From positions 377,001-441,000 of the forward strand of contig NC_059415.1 in NCBI RefSeq assembly GCF_905220565.1: 64,000 nt of DNA, given 5' to 3'. This document shows, piece by piece, positions 13,787 to 25,870 of the stretch. Under the pieces are notes generated by a model. It saw nothing but the letters and a program-made list of their open reading frames with translations. It was not told where the DNA came from and ran no database searches. The stretch comes from Melitaea cinxia (lineage: Eukaryota > Arthropoda > Insecta > Lepidoptera > Nymphalidae). The translations under genes and the position numbers were made by a program. Each line of letters opens with the position of its first letter. The stretch's first letter is position 1.

Positions 13787-14124
13787 CATTATCATCATTA
13801 CAGCCTATCACAGTCCACTGCTGGACATAGGCCTCCATAAGTTTACACCAAAAATAGCGTGAACTCATGTGTTTTGCCCATAGTCACCACGCTGGGCAGG
13901 CGGGTTGGTGACCGCAGTGCTGGCTTTGTTGCACCGAAGACGCTGCTGCTCGTCTTCGGCCTGTGTATTTCAAAGCTAGCAGTTGGATGGTTATCCCGCC
14001 ACCGGTCGGCTTTTTAAGTTCCAATGTGGTAGTGGAACTGTGTTATTATCCCTTAGTCGCCTCTTACGACACCCACGGGAAGAGAGGGGGTGTCTAAATT
14101 CTTTAGTAACGTAGCCACATAGTA
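13787..14124 (-). mobile_element. Family A, full-length, 12-bp TSD, nested in family B
   Basis: ctgatgtcacat is duplicated exactly at 13775-13786 and 14125-14136. The interrupted sequence belongs to family B (aaaagttctgatgtcacat continues to acataaa after the insertion). This marks the exact ends of family A: 338 bp. Confidence 0.9.
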
Positions 14125-14143
14125 CTGATGTCACATACATAAA

Positions 14144-14806
14144 AATAATTGTGTTTGCTCGCAAACGAAAAAAAAAACCGACTTCAATTACATCGACGAG
14201 TAATACAACGTAGATCGACGAAAAAATAGTCAAGTAACTACGCGTTATCAAAGATTACTCAAAAACTAGTTATCAGATCTCGATAAAATTGATATTTAAC
14301 CACATGATAAATATCAGCTTTCGATTAAATGAAAAATTATCAAAATCGGTATACCCAGTAAAAAGTTATTGCGGATTTTCGAGAGTTTCCCTCGATTTCT
14401 CTGGGATCCCATCATCAGATCCTGGTTTCCTTATCACGGTACCAAACTAGGGATATCCTCTTTCCAACAAAAAAAGAATTATCAAAATCGGTACATCTAG
14501 TAGAAAGTTATGCGGTATAATACAACGTAGGTCGACGAAAAAAGCGTCAAGTAAAAACGCATTATTAGATATAACTCGAAAAGTAGTTGTTCGATCTCAA
14601 ATAAATTTAAATGGGACCAATTAACACACACCACCTTTCGATTAAAAAAAAAATTGTCGAAATCGATCCACACGGGCAAAAGTTCTGATGTAACATACAT
14701 AAAAAAAAATACAGTCGAATTGATAACCTCCTCCTTTTTTGGAAGTCGGTTAAAAAAAATACAGTCGAATTGAGAACCTCCTTCTTTTTTGGAAGTCGGT
14801 TAAAAA
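14144..14806 (+). mobile_element. Family B, full-length with duplicated 3' end
   Basis: Starts aataattgtgtttgctcgca, then accgacttcaattacatcg. It ends in two tandem 50-bp units (14711 on and 14761 on), each acagtcgaattga...ggaagtcggtt. Confidence 0.8.
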
Positions 14807-16349
14807 CTAACAATCAACTTATAACACGATCATTAAGTTGCTTACCTTTGGAACAGACGACCGTGTGTGTGTTTTTATCTATTTATTTATTATTGTTATA
14901 TTGCCACTGTAATCAGACAATAATCTTGTTTGTGTGATCTACTAAACCTACACCTACCTACCTACCAACACTTTTCAACCAATTTCAAGTAGGCTAAGAA
15001 ACATCGGTTTTGCGTTAAAGTATTCTAGTAATGTAATCACCTATTAAAAATAAGTTTTAAATTGCTTTACCGGAGTAGACTCAAATACAGCATTCTTAAA
15101 ACATCTTAATATATTAGCAGACAAATTATTTTGTCTGCAACGAAATAAATCATGTTACAAAAAAAATAATTATATTTCTAAATGAAAATTGTTCGCATCA
15201 TTTAATTTTCTCAAAACGTTTATCCCGCGTTAAAGCTAGCAACACTTTAAATGCCAGTTATAATTGAAATGAAATCACCCATCAACTGTCTTTAAATCAA
15301 TTACACTAATTTGAAGCTTGTTCTTAGCATTTAAGGTTTAATCTTCTGTAATTGATTTTAATACTTAAGCCCTTCTAATTTCGAACGTCTATGAAAGATC
15401 TCGAAATACGCAATTTGGTTTTATATAAAAAATGACGAACGATTTAGAATTTTAGCTTAAGTCAATAAGAGCTATTTTTATTTGATAGTAAGAAGTGAGT
15501 TAAGCTTTTATTTAATTGGGTGAAAAGTAAATGTAACGATAGAAGAAATCAAGAGATGCGAGAGAGTTTCATTCTATTATAATGATTTCTATTTTGATTG
15601 TGTTATAGTTGGAATTGCTCTGACACCGCAGGGAGGGTGACCTGATAGTTAGTGTAAAATGTATCTTATTGTGTTGATATAAATTCAGTTATCGCTTATC
15701 ACGACCCCCGTGTTAAGGGGACGTTGTTTGTCGGGACTTAATTTAGTTGTGGATTAACTCAGTTTGAGCGATTGATGTTTTTGGTTCCGCTTTTGATGCG
15801 AGCACTGATCTGATGATATTTATAATGCCGTCCTGGTTGACTCGAACAATATATTGTTTTTTATTAATCGATTTTCATATAAGGCCCCCGGTATAAAAAA
15901 ATACTACTACTAATATACTGGAGGAGTAAAATTTACTGAACGAATGACCTCGCTACGTATTTCGTAACGTTATTTGATTTATATGGTATTAATCTTTTTC
16001 TTAGACTAGTAATCCTTTTTAGTGTCTATTTAGCCAGTCGATCTGAAGGAGGAAACTCCAGTCGTGCGTCGGAGCTGACACATACAGTTTTTTAAATAAA
16101 TGTTACATAATATTAAAAAAAAATCGGAAATTTAGTAGCTACTTGCCAAGTTATCCAGTATTTCTACTTATAATTGTAACATGCGTATGAAAAAAGAAAA
16201 AGAAAGAAAAGGTGTATTGAAAAGAAATTAATATCAAAAGTTTTTTATTCGGTGCAGAGTTACATAAATGATAAAGATGTGTGACCTAAGCGACACTGTA
16301 TTTCATGCATGATATTACCAATTTTGTATTAAAAACAGTTAATTTTCCA
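14807..16349. other. No gene seen
   Basis: AT-rich; a modestly GC-richer patch at 15610-15730 without frame or known motif. Confidence 0.45.
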
Positions 16350-16510
16350 AAACAATAACTGCTGAGTTTCTTGTTAATTCTTTTCTGCAGAATCTAAAAT
16401 CCGAATCGGCGATAGCTTTACTAATTATTTTTATAACAATAATATTTTTTTTATTTGTAAGAGGAAGATTTGCAAAGCCTATTTGAATGAAGCTATTTTG
16501 ATTTTTTTAA
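16350..16510 (+). mobile_element. LINE 3' end fragment, (GATTTT) type
   Basis: ctgcagaatctaaaatccga, gcctatttgaatgaagctat then ttgattttt. Confidence 0.5.
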
Positions 16511-16906
16511 CACTATTACCACGAATTTTCACAAAACTGAATAATTAGGCGTTTCTCACTCTTACAATAAAACTATTGAATCTTATTTGCGATTGACCTG
16601 TTATGTACCTTAATAGTTAAATATAAATGACTTAAAACTTATGTTGGTAAAAATATAGTAATTAATAAAAATATTATGTGTTGTATAATGAATTTAAGTA
16701 CTTTTTGGTGATATTTAACTTAAGAAGAGAACATGATATTCCTGATAATGTTGATACTATTTCGTAAAAATAGACAATTAAAATGAAGAATGTAATACTT
16801 TACAGATATGTTTTATAGTAGATATTGTAGGGCAGAGGCGAATACTCTATACGTCTTAAACTATCAAAAAGCGAATTAAATAGAGTTCAATCATAAATAA
16901 TAATTT

Positions 16907-17193
16907 AATATATACTAATATTATAAAGAGGTAAAGTTTCTAGCTTTGTTTGTTTGTAGGTAATCTTCGCAAATACTGATCCGACTATGAAATTTTTTCA
17001 CTAACAGAAAGCTACACTATTCAGGAGTGATATAGGCTATATTTTATTGTTAATGAACAAACAATTCAGTGAAAAATTATAGTACCTATATGTAAATCAA
17101 GTCGGAGAAATGCGAGCGAGATGAAAACTTGACTATATATGTGCATCACAAAAATAATTAACGCAATGAACGAAGTGGGCGCGGGTTAGCTAT
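16907..17193 (+). mobile_element. Helitron-like or MITE-like repeat
   Basis: tatactaatattataaagag, tttgtttgtttgtaggtaat and gtgatataggctatatttta are phrases I associate with a dispersed insect repeat. The end (gtgggcgcgggttagctatt) resembles a mutated Helitron terminus. Confidence 0.4.
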
Positions 17194-18283
17194 TACTATC
17201 TATACAAAATCAAAATCAAAAACAGCTTTATTCAAATTTACATACACATACAATTTACAATTACATAATTTAAAGTGTCTCATTTAAAAGCAAAGTCATT
17301 TGAGGACTCTGAAGCATTACACATACTGACGCTATAACTTTAATTACCAACTCAGATTTAAAACTATGTAGGTACCTAAATGGTTTGACTAATTAATTCA
17401 AAAATATATCTCTTACATTAATTTTAGACCCCTTCATATCTTTTGTTGTTTCAAACGTTTAATACCATTATATTACATATAATTGGCATCAAAAACAATC
17501 CCCGAAATTAATGGGCACAGTTCAAGGAGTCACATGCAGACCCGCGCCGTCAGAGGCACGCATCCTCCCCTTAAGACGTAACGAACGTTATTATTAATTT
17601 TACCCACCACTCCTTTTGTCGAAAGAAGACTCTTCCACCAAAACAATAAAGCTCAATTTAGCACAGACAAAGGCTCGTAGATAGGCCCCTTTGTTACCGC
17701 ACAAAGCAAGTTATTGGCTAACTTTTGGTCCACAGGCTGCATCTAAGATGGCGAGGGCCTTCCGTCCCGTTTCCTCGTATGCTTTTTACGTATAGTTGTC
17801 TCTTTTTGTTTCTTGAAAGAAGTCAGTGTTTGTGTTGGGCGTTAGAGGGGGTTTGTAAAGTAAATAAAGAGGTATTGAAGACGATCGATGGAAGCGAGAC
17901 TGTTGCGAGTTTCAGTGTTCGCGTTTACTGAATCGTTTTTTGGGTGGTATATTTTGTTTTCCTATGAGTCGAAGACAATTGTGTACAATGATATTGGTAC
18001 ATATATTCTTATTTATCTAATTGCAACATTTAGCAAACGATAAAGTTTTAACTAGATAATATGTAAAAAAAATACATGTTTTTGTAAATTATATATAAAC
18101 TTATAAAATAATTGATAGGTACGCAAAACAAAGTGCAATAAAATCTACATTTAGCAACGAACTCAAGAGAATTCCGTTACACAAGATACCTAGCGTCTCA
18201 ATTAATTAAAGGTACTAAGGTATCAAAAATTACTCTAATACTTTCTCGTATTAAAATTGTAACTCAAATCAACTATTTACTTA
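17194..18283. other. No gene seen
   Basis: A short (GATTTT)-type fragment at 17205-17240, then unique sequence with a GC-richer patch at 17520-17780. The 68-codon frame there is unsupported. Confidence 0.45.
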
Positions 18284-18546
18284 TCTATAATATAAAAATG
18301 AGTCGCTGAATGTGTTGCTAAGCGCAAAACTCGAGAACGGTTGGACCGATTTCGCTAATTCTTTTTTTTAAATATTCCTTGAAGTACGAGGATGGTTCTT
18401 ACGGAGAGAAAAATTCTAAAAAAAAAAAAAATTAAAATTTTCTGAAAAGGTCTAAAAACAACACTTTTCTATACTCCCATACAAAAGATTTGTGATAATA
18501 CTTAAAAGTCACTGTTAGGCGATACGAAGTTCGCCGGGTCAGCTAG
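18284..18546 (+). mobile_element. Non-autonomous Helitron, second family
   Basis: A|TCTATAATATAAAAATGAG start at 18284 and gttcgccgggtcagCTAG|T at 18546. Contains gaacggttggaccgatttcg. Confidence 0.8.
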
Positions 18547-18708
18547 TTAAATACCTATATATTTGTTTAAACACTTCGTCAATACATGCATAAGTCAATT
18601 GTATGATCTTCAGTAGGTAGGTATGTACCTACCTACTTAACAATTAATAATTAGATAAATTATTTTCTACCGACATTAGGAAAAGGATAAGTATGTAATT
18701 TTTCTATT

Positions 18709-19138
18709 AACGATAATTGTGTTTGCTGGCAAACGAAATAAAAACCGACTTCAATTACATCGACAAGTAATACAACGTAGGTCGACGAAAAAATAGTCAA
18801 GTAAATACGCATTATCAAAGATTACTACAAAAGTTGTAATCAGATCTCAATGAAATTTGAATGTGACCACATGATAGGTTTCGATTAAATTAAAAATCAT
18901 CAAAATCGGTACACCCAGTAAAAAGTTATGCGTATTTTCGAGGGCTTACCTCGATTTATCTGGGATCCCATCATCAGATCCTAGTTTCCTTATCATGGTA
19001 GGTACCACACTCAGGATATCTCCTTTCCAATAAAAAAAAAAGAATTATCAAAATCGGTTCATAAACGACGAAGTTATCCCAAACATACATATATACGGTC
19101 AAATTGAGTAACCTCCTCCTTTTTTGAAGTCGGTTAAT
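18709..19138 (+). mobile_element. Family B, shorter variant
   Basis: cgataattgtgtttgctggc and accgacttcaattacatcg at the start, tttttgaagtcggtt at the end. It lacks the second half-unit of the long copies. Confidence 0.75.
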
Positions 19139-19199
19139 AAAACATTCATTGAAAATTTAATAGTCTTTTTTTTATAATTTCTGTATTTAGATAGGTACC

Positions 19200-19330
19200 G
19201 TTTTGTCTCTGCAGAATCTACATTCCGAATCGGTGATAGCTTTACATTACCCATTTTTAATCTGTTAAATGATTCAATAATAGATATATTTAAAACCTAC
19301 TTGAAACACTTTTTTTATGCTGATTTGTTA
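19200..19330 (+). mobile_element. LINE 3' end fragment, (GATTTT) type, partial
   Basis: ctctgcagaatctacattcc and gaatcggtgatagcttta match the neighbours; the tail is lost. Confidence 0.4.
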
Positions 19331-19974
19331 GTAAAACAACCATTGCTGATACGGAGTGACAGCCGTCAAACTTTATTTTTAATTCACCTTCTTACATAGG
19401 TACTACATATTACAACAGATTTGACCTTTTTAAGTAAAATTTTACAAATACATAAGAACTGTGGTTTTGTTTTTGCGAATGGATACCAATATAAACAATA
19501 ATATACCGGTGACATTTAAGAAGTGAGCCTGGACAGCTATTGGTCAGTCATTGCATCATCGCCCCGCCTCCTCGCGAGCTTCAATTTACTGACTTGTAAC
19601 CTGACAACTTAAATAAGGCCTGTTACACCGACTGTGAATAGTTGAACGTTGAATACTAACTAAACTGTACATAAGTAACGAATAGACTTTAACAGCAGGA
19701 CATAGAATTACCTAACCATTTGGATTTGGTTCTGTTTCTCTATAATTAATAAACTAACAGCTTTTAGATTCACATTTGAAAATAGAAATATGCCACGAAG
19801 TGGAATCCGATGATGATAAAGAAAAATAGGTATGTCATATACGCTATTTATTGGATACCGTCATCTGTCAAATAGCGTTATCCACACCCGGCCTTAAATA
19901 CGAACAGATGAAAGTTTTTATATTTTTGTTTTTCACTATCGAATTCATTTTTTTATTGTTTTATATAACTGACT
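19331..19974. other. No gene seen
   Basis: Unique; GC-richer at 19510-19600. Confidence 0.45.
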
Positions 19975-20244
19975 TAAAAAAGAAGGTTTCTTAATTCGAC
20001 CGTATACTTATATATAGGACCTATTTTTTATGTTTATGAAACGATTTTGATGATTCTGTTTTTAGGGGTGGTACCATGAACAAGAAACCAAGATCTAATG
20101 ATGGCATCCCAGAGAAATCGAGAACCTTCGAAAATCGTAGTGATGACTAGTGCGTTTGTTATTTTTTTTGTCAACTTACGTTTTATTTCTTGTCGATGTA
20201 ATTGAAGTCGGTTTTTGTTCATTTGCTAGCAAACACAATTATTA
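19975..20244 (-). mobile_element. Family B, internally deleted, minus strand
   Basis: Bounded by ttaaaaaagaaggtttctta and tgctagcaaacacaattatt. Only about 270 bp. Confidence 0.65.
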
Positions 20245-20467
20245 TCACCATCCAGGTTTACTAGCAAAATTGATAGGTACAAAAGTTCGTGGATAGTATT
20301 TTTTGCCATCCCGTCAAATGGTTACCGACTGTGGCAGCTGTCGACTTCCTGACATTCGCAGAATACGATGGTTGTAAAAAAATTGACAGCGGTTTGTGGC
20401 CTTTTTTCTCCAAATGTAGGTATATCTATCGTTTTTATAAAGGCTCGTATTGTTTTTATATAAGGCT

Positions 20468-20795
20468 AACTGTGTGGCTACGGTACTGAAGAATATAGCC
20501 ACCCCCTCTCTTCCCTTGGGTGTCGTAAGAGGCGAGTAAGGGATAACAAGGTTCCACAACCACCTTGGAACTTAAGAAGCCGACCGATGGCGGGATAACC
20601 ATCCAACTGCTGGCTTTGAAATATACATGCCGAAGACGGGCAGCAGCGTCTTCGGTGCGACAAAGCCAGTACTGCGGTCACCAACCCGCCTGCCCAGCGT
20701 GGTGACTATGGGCAAAACACATGAGTTCACGTTATTTTTGGTGTAAACTTGTGGAGGCCTATGTCCAGCAGTGGACTGTATAGGCTGTAATGATT
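20468..20795 (+). mobile_element. Family A, full-length
   Basis: Starts tgtgtggctacggtactg and ends ggctgtaatga. An imperfect duplication (tttataaaggct type) lies on both sides. Confidence 0.75.
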
Positions 20796-20861
20796 TATAA
20801 AGGCTCGGGGTATCTTAAAATGGTATTGTATCGACTAGCGACATCTATTGTATAAAGCTTG

Positions 20862-21125
20862 GTACTATAGTTGACGACGCGTTAGTGCAACGGTTACAGA
20901 GTACTATAAGCTGGTAAGCTTGTGGCTGTTGATCTAGCGGTTCGAGGTTCAGTCTCAGCACATGGCGTACATTTGTATTAGATATACAGATGTTTGCTAG
21001 ATGTTTGCCGTGGTCTGGGCGATTGTGCTTGTGTATTGTGTGTGTTTCTGGACACCTCGGACACAGGAGTAAATCCTGCTGAGGGCCTTTGATTGTGAGG
21101 CGTTTATTTATGTATTTTATAATCA
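20862..21125 (+). mobile_element. tRNA-headed SINE
   Basis: gacgcgttagtgcaacggtt (A box) and cggttcgaggttc (degraded B box), followed by a body with acaggagtaaatcctgctga and a tail gaggcgtttatttatg. Same subfamily as 47678-47870. Confidence 0.7.
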
Positions 21126-22859
21126 CGTTAGTAAAAATATTTTAAGTAGTAGTAATTTTATTAAAGTGGTAAAAAAAGAAAAAAATGATACTACGTACTT
21201 TAAGAAGGGTTGGAATCGAGACGAAATAGTTTGGCTTGATAAAAAGAGGACACGTTATTAATTGTCTGTGTTAATTTTAAGAATTGCTTCTATATTATCT
21301 GCATTTTTTTTAAATTGAGATGGGTAAATATTTACCTGAAGTTACCTACTTAACAATACTTTTTTTGAAGATAACTTTTAACGTAGTCAATATCCATTTC
21401 AAGTACAAGAATAAGAAAACAACACTTATATTTTTAAAAAGAAAAAGATTTCTTGCAAAAACAATATCGTAAAACCATGTGCCTAATATTTCATAAAGAA
21501 GATACTTATAAGCAAACCGCTCCTACACGACAAGACGCAATAAACGCGTCTGCTCGCTCGCACGTCTGTGCGACGAGTGTCGTTATTAAATCGGAAGCGG
21601 GTGAGTGGCGACACCGGCGCTTCCGCGCGAAACGCGTACTTATCGAATAATGTATTGAGACTAATTTGTTTTGTTTATCTGGGATATTTGAATGGCTTCT
21701 GAAAATTGAAATACTCGCACATACCCACCAACACACTCACAAACTCACTTACTCACATATTATATTATGAAAAATCAATAGAACTCCTTCGTAGGTATGT
21801 AAGTACGTATTACTTATATTAGTTTAGAAAAAAGGCACTGTCGATGTATTTATTTAAAATGGGTAAGGAAATTGTAACAATGACAGTCAACACTCTCAGT
21901 AGGTACCTTCTCCTTTAGCTACGAATATGAAGTTTTCAATTTACTTAAACTCCTGTAAAAAAGTCTAACAAAGTCTATCTGTGGTCAACATTCATTTAAA
22001 TGCCTATATGACTGTGTGAGAGAGATAGAATCTATCTCCCTTTTTCTATAATTCGTCTTTTCAATATATATTTATGAACTACCCTCATTTCTTACTCGAC
22101 TGTAGGACCTAAGAATAATCTTAAGCGGTGGCGACTTGAGCTAACACATTACCTATCTTGTTTGTTGTATAATTACAAAAAATCTTTACAAGTAATATAA
22201 AAGAGAACTCTCGAAATTTCCTAAATTACATTAATGAGAAATATGTTCCTTAATTCTTTAATATTTGTATAGAAATATGTCAACGATTCTACCGAGGTCC
22301 GGCACGCACGCCTCGCGGGACCAATTAGCGGCTGAATTCCTTACACGAACGCTGTAATTTTTAATTTCTACCCAAATACCGGTTAAAGGCCACCGATGTA
22401 CTAGCGAATGATATAACTTACTCCAAATTAATTTAGACTTCTGTGAAATTTATAATTAAAAACCATGTTCTGAAACGTTTTAATTTTTAAACGTTTAAAT
22501 TTCAAAGAACTTTATTTATACTTAAAATAAAAATATCTTTCATTATGTGTGAGTATTTTTACAAAGCCCGCTGGAATACCCGCTTAGTACTTATAAAGTA
22601 GCAATTCTTTCGATTGCTCATCTGATAAAACAAAGAGTAATTCCCCGAAATAACAATGAGATAGTAGAGGACCAAACTCGTTTATAAAATTTGATTATCG
22701 CGTATTACGTTTACATTATTGCAACGGCACAACACATGTCAAGCGAAGTCAATTTGTCACTCGATTAACATTAAAAGAGCTCGTACGAGCGTCGAATAAC
22801 TCAATTACATCCAATCCAATATAACAAACCGGGATTCGGTCCTCGAGACTGTTCGATAT
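21126..22859. other. No gene seen
   Basis: Unique, AT-rich. CpG-rich patches at 21525-21645 and 22290-22350 could be regulatory. Confidence 0.4.
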
Positions 22860-23170
22860 TTAAATTAACCTCACCGACCAATCACGGCGCTCCGTTGCGG
22901 ACGCAAATCTGACATCTGTCATATTTGAGCGCCATTGTTAGTATTTTGACGTTTCGTTATTTCTTTTTGGTTTGTTATTTTTTTTTTGTTTTTTTTTTCG
23001 CGTGACAGTTGGCTCGGGCGTGTTCGGTTGATTTCGTTTTATTGTTGCGTTTTATTGAATCGCTAGGATGAGTGTGGTGCCCGCTGCGTGATAATTTCAC
23101 TTGTTTGTTTTCTCGTTTCAATCTCGTTTGATATTTGTATTGACGTTCAGAGATGAAGAGAGAGAGTAAG
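22860..23170 (+). promoter_or_regulatory. Possible promoter and first exon of an unidentified gene
   Basis: The interval is richer in GC and CpG than its surroundings. It contains acatctgtcatatttgag and gcgccattg motifs of the kind often seen near insect start sites, then long T tracts. A short upstream ORF (atgagtgtggtgcccgctg, 7 codons to tga) follows at about 23068. Then atgaagagagaga (from 23153) runs into GTAAGTATT, a near-consensus splice donor. A transcript starting here and splicing at about 23166 is plausible. The second exon is not identified, and it could be an alternative Rx start or an unrelated gene. I infer this from signals only. Confidence 0.3.
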
Positions 23171-24006
23171 TATTAAATTAAAATGCGAACTATTTTAGTA
23201 AGGGTTCTATGCGTTTTCCCATACCGAGTTATGAGATCTGAGCGACGCTCATGACTTGTCCATGTTTAATGAGACTTTTTCCATAGGGATGTTTGTTAAT
23301 TTGTGTAAAATATTACATAATGTTTGTTTAAGGGACATTGTTTTATTAGAACAACATAAATATGTTATTAATTTATTTTTAAATAGTTTAAGGACGCTAG
23401 CGTGTTCAGGAATTAACACTATAATAGTTTTTATCTTCTTTATTTTAGTCATATGGTTCATTAAAATCACACTTATAAATATTACGACAAGGGTCTTACT
23501 TGAACTTGTATAAAAGTAATGTAACAAATAAGAAATTAGTTTGCACAACATGAATTATCAAGATAGGTATATAAATTAGGATTCACTATTAAAATTATCT
23601 AAGAAAAGTTATATTTTTGGGGAATCAAATCTGCAAACCGTCGGTGACAAAGCCGTCGAAGACAAAATATATCTTTAGTGTGTTAAAACGAATGTTAAGT
23701 CAATAAACTTATTATAATTTAATCGTTATCGTCAAACCGTCCCTCTGTCACGTCACAAGTCGTGGCGAGTCGCGTGACATTCGAACACTTATTAATCCCT
23801 TACAAATGGTTACCAGTCGTTTCATGCTCGCGAGTATAATTTTACTTTTATTAATTACCAAAATAGGCCTATTTGCCGTTCGTTTGTCGAGTTATAATTA
23901 GATTTCCGAAAACGCCAACAACGCTTTAAAAACGTAGATGTGCGATTGTGACAGCGCCATTACTGTTCGTGCTTTGATTTGTTGTTTTTTTTGGAATATG
24001 ATTTGT
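23171..24006. other. No gene seen
   Basis: Sequence downstream of the possible first exon; no second exon recognised. Confidence 0.4.
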
Positions 24007-24015
24007 AATGGTTGT

Positions 24016-24343
24016 ATTGTGTGGCTACGGTACTAAAGAATATAGCCACCCCCTCTCTTCCCGTGGGTGTCGTAAGAGGCGACTAAGGGATAACATAGTT
24101 CCGCTACCACCTTGGAACTTAAAAAGCTGACCGGTGGCGGGATAACCATCCAACTGCTGGCTTTGAAATACACAGGCCGAAGACGGGCAGCAGCGTCTTC
24201 GGTGCGACAAAGCCAACCCTGCCGGTCACCAACCCGCCTGACCAGCGTGGTGACTATGGGCAAAACACATGAGTTCACGTTATTTTTGGCGTAAGCTTGT
24301 GGAGGCCTATGTCCAGCAGTGGACTGTATAGGCTGTAATGATG
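24016..24343 (+). mobile_element. Family A, full-length, 9-bp TSD
   Basis: aatggttgt is present at 24007-24015 and 24344-24352. The 5' end is tgtggctacggtac and the 3' end is ggctgtaatgatg. Confidence 0.85.
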
Positions 24344-24835
24344 AATGGTTGTTAGGGATTCGTTTTTACTTTCGTTTGGTAATAAAGCAATGCTTACTTT
24401 CTGTTTTATGGGTATTTAGTGTTATTTTCGATAACTTGTGTTGTTAGTTTGTTACCTAAATTGTTTATAATATTATGTTGATAATTATGTATTAATGATT
24501 ATGAAAGTGGTGTTGACGGCCGCATGTTATTCATTCGTTCATTCCTACCAGGAGCAACATTTTAAACAAAATTAGACTTAAAAGATGATAATTGGAGCCG
24601 ACTTTGATAAAATCCAGTTTCGTGGATCTAGAAATACGCATATGACTTATTTTTGTCGCTTTTATTTTTATAGATTCTTGCAGTGTATGTCTAAACGTTA
24701 CTGCATTAATTGCAAGGGAAGACGATGTACATAGGGTACCTGGTGGTGAGTTACCCACTCATAGTCGTTTATTGAAACTAAATAAAATACAAGACAATAA
24801 TTATGATATGTGTACCGCATATAAATAAGCTTAAC

Positions 24836-25068
24836 TGAGGTCGAGCACAGCAGAAAATATTCTGCTCAATCTGCTGCAAAATCGGAAGCAGTCCGACCGG
24901 GGAAGTAGATACATCGACCTTACAGAAGATCACAGCTTAATGTTATTGGTTTTATGCAGTGTTTTGGTCCTGGTGAGTAAGATGAGCACCTGGGGGTGGT
25001 TAGGGGTAGGGTCAGCAACGCGCTTGTAATGCTTTTGTTATTTGCCGACCTAGTTGTACCTACCTATA
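24836..25068 (-). mobile_element. Family C repeat, minus strand, partly deleted
   Basis: actgaggtcgagcacagcag to tatttgccgacctagttg. The section with the gtgagccatacg motif is missing. Confidence 0.65.
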
Positions 25069-25069
25069 T

Positions 25070-25520
25070 AAAAAAATATGACTATTAACAAAAGAATTAG
25101 TATACCTATTAAAGAAACGATAAAACTGCACTGTATTATATTAATATACAATAAACAGCCAGTAACAGTCGCACCAACCGACACCATCCTTCAAGTTTGA
25201 AGCCCCCCTCACGCGTTATATCGTTAGCACTTTTGATGTTATCAGCTAAAATTGATAACAGCACGCATTTCAATCATTTGTAAACTTCTCTTTATGTTGT
25301 ACTGCCTGCCGGTTATTAGTGCTCCGTCTTCCGGAAACGATCGAAATATCTGATTTTCTTTTAAAATTTATATCTATTAAAAAAATCGAGTCATTGTTTG
25401 ACTTATTTCGTGACAATCTTCAATTTTATTTACTGCATGTTTTTATATTTGCACAGATAAGTGATAGATAAGCGCTTCTGACACATGTCAGAAGAATACA
25501 TATTATTCTTCGGATGGTAA
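25070..25520. other. No gene seen
   Basis: Unique AT-rich sequence. Confidence 0.45.
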
Positions 25521-25529
25521 GAATATGTA

Positions 25530-25861
25530 TTCCGCTGATGACGCCGCGTTGGCGCAACGGTTACAGCCATGGATTGTGCCTGTTGCGCTGGCGGTTGCGG
25601 GTTCGATCCCCGCACATGGCAACATTTGTATGTTCTGGTTGTTTGTGGAGTCCTAGTGCGTCTCCCCACCGTGCGTCAGAGAGCACGTCAAGCCGTCGAT
25701 CCCGGTTGTTATTATGTATACCTGATAGCAATCGTTACTCATAGTAGGGAATATATCCGCCAACCCGCATTGGAGCAGCATGGTGGATTAAGCTCATATC
25801 CTTCTTCTACATGTGGAAAGAGGCCTATGCCCAGTAGTGGGATATTACAGGCTGAAGCGAT
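25530..25861 (+). mobile_element. tRNA-headed SINE with 9-bp target-site duplication
   Basis: gaatatgta occurs at 25521-25529 and 25862-25870 as the duplication. The head has a good A box (tggcgcaacgg) and B box (ggttcgatcccc). The body contains ccaccgtgcgtcagagagca and the end is ggcctatgcccagtagtggg then attacaggctgaagcgat. The open frames read through it are not genes. Confidence 0.85.
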
Positions 25862-25870
25862 GAATATGTA

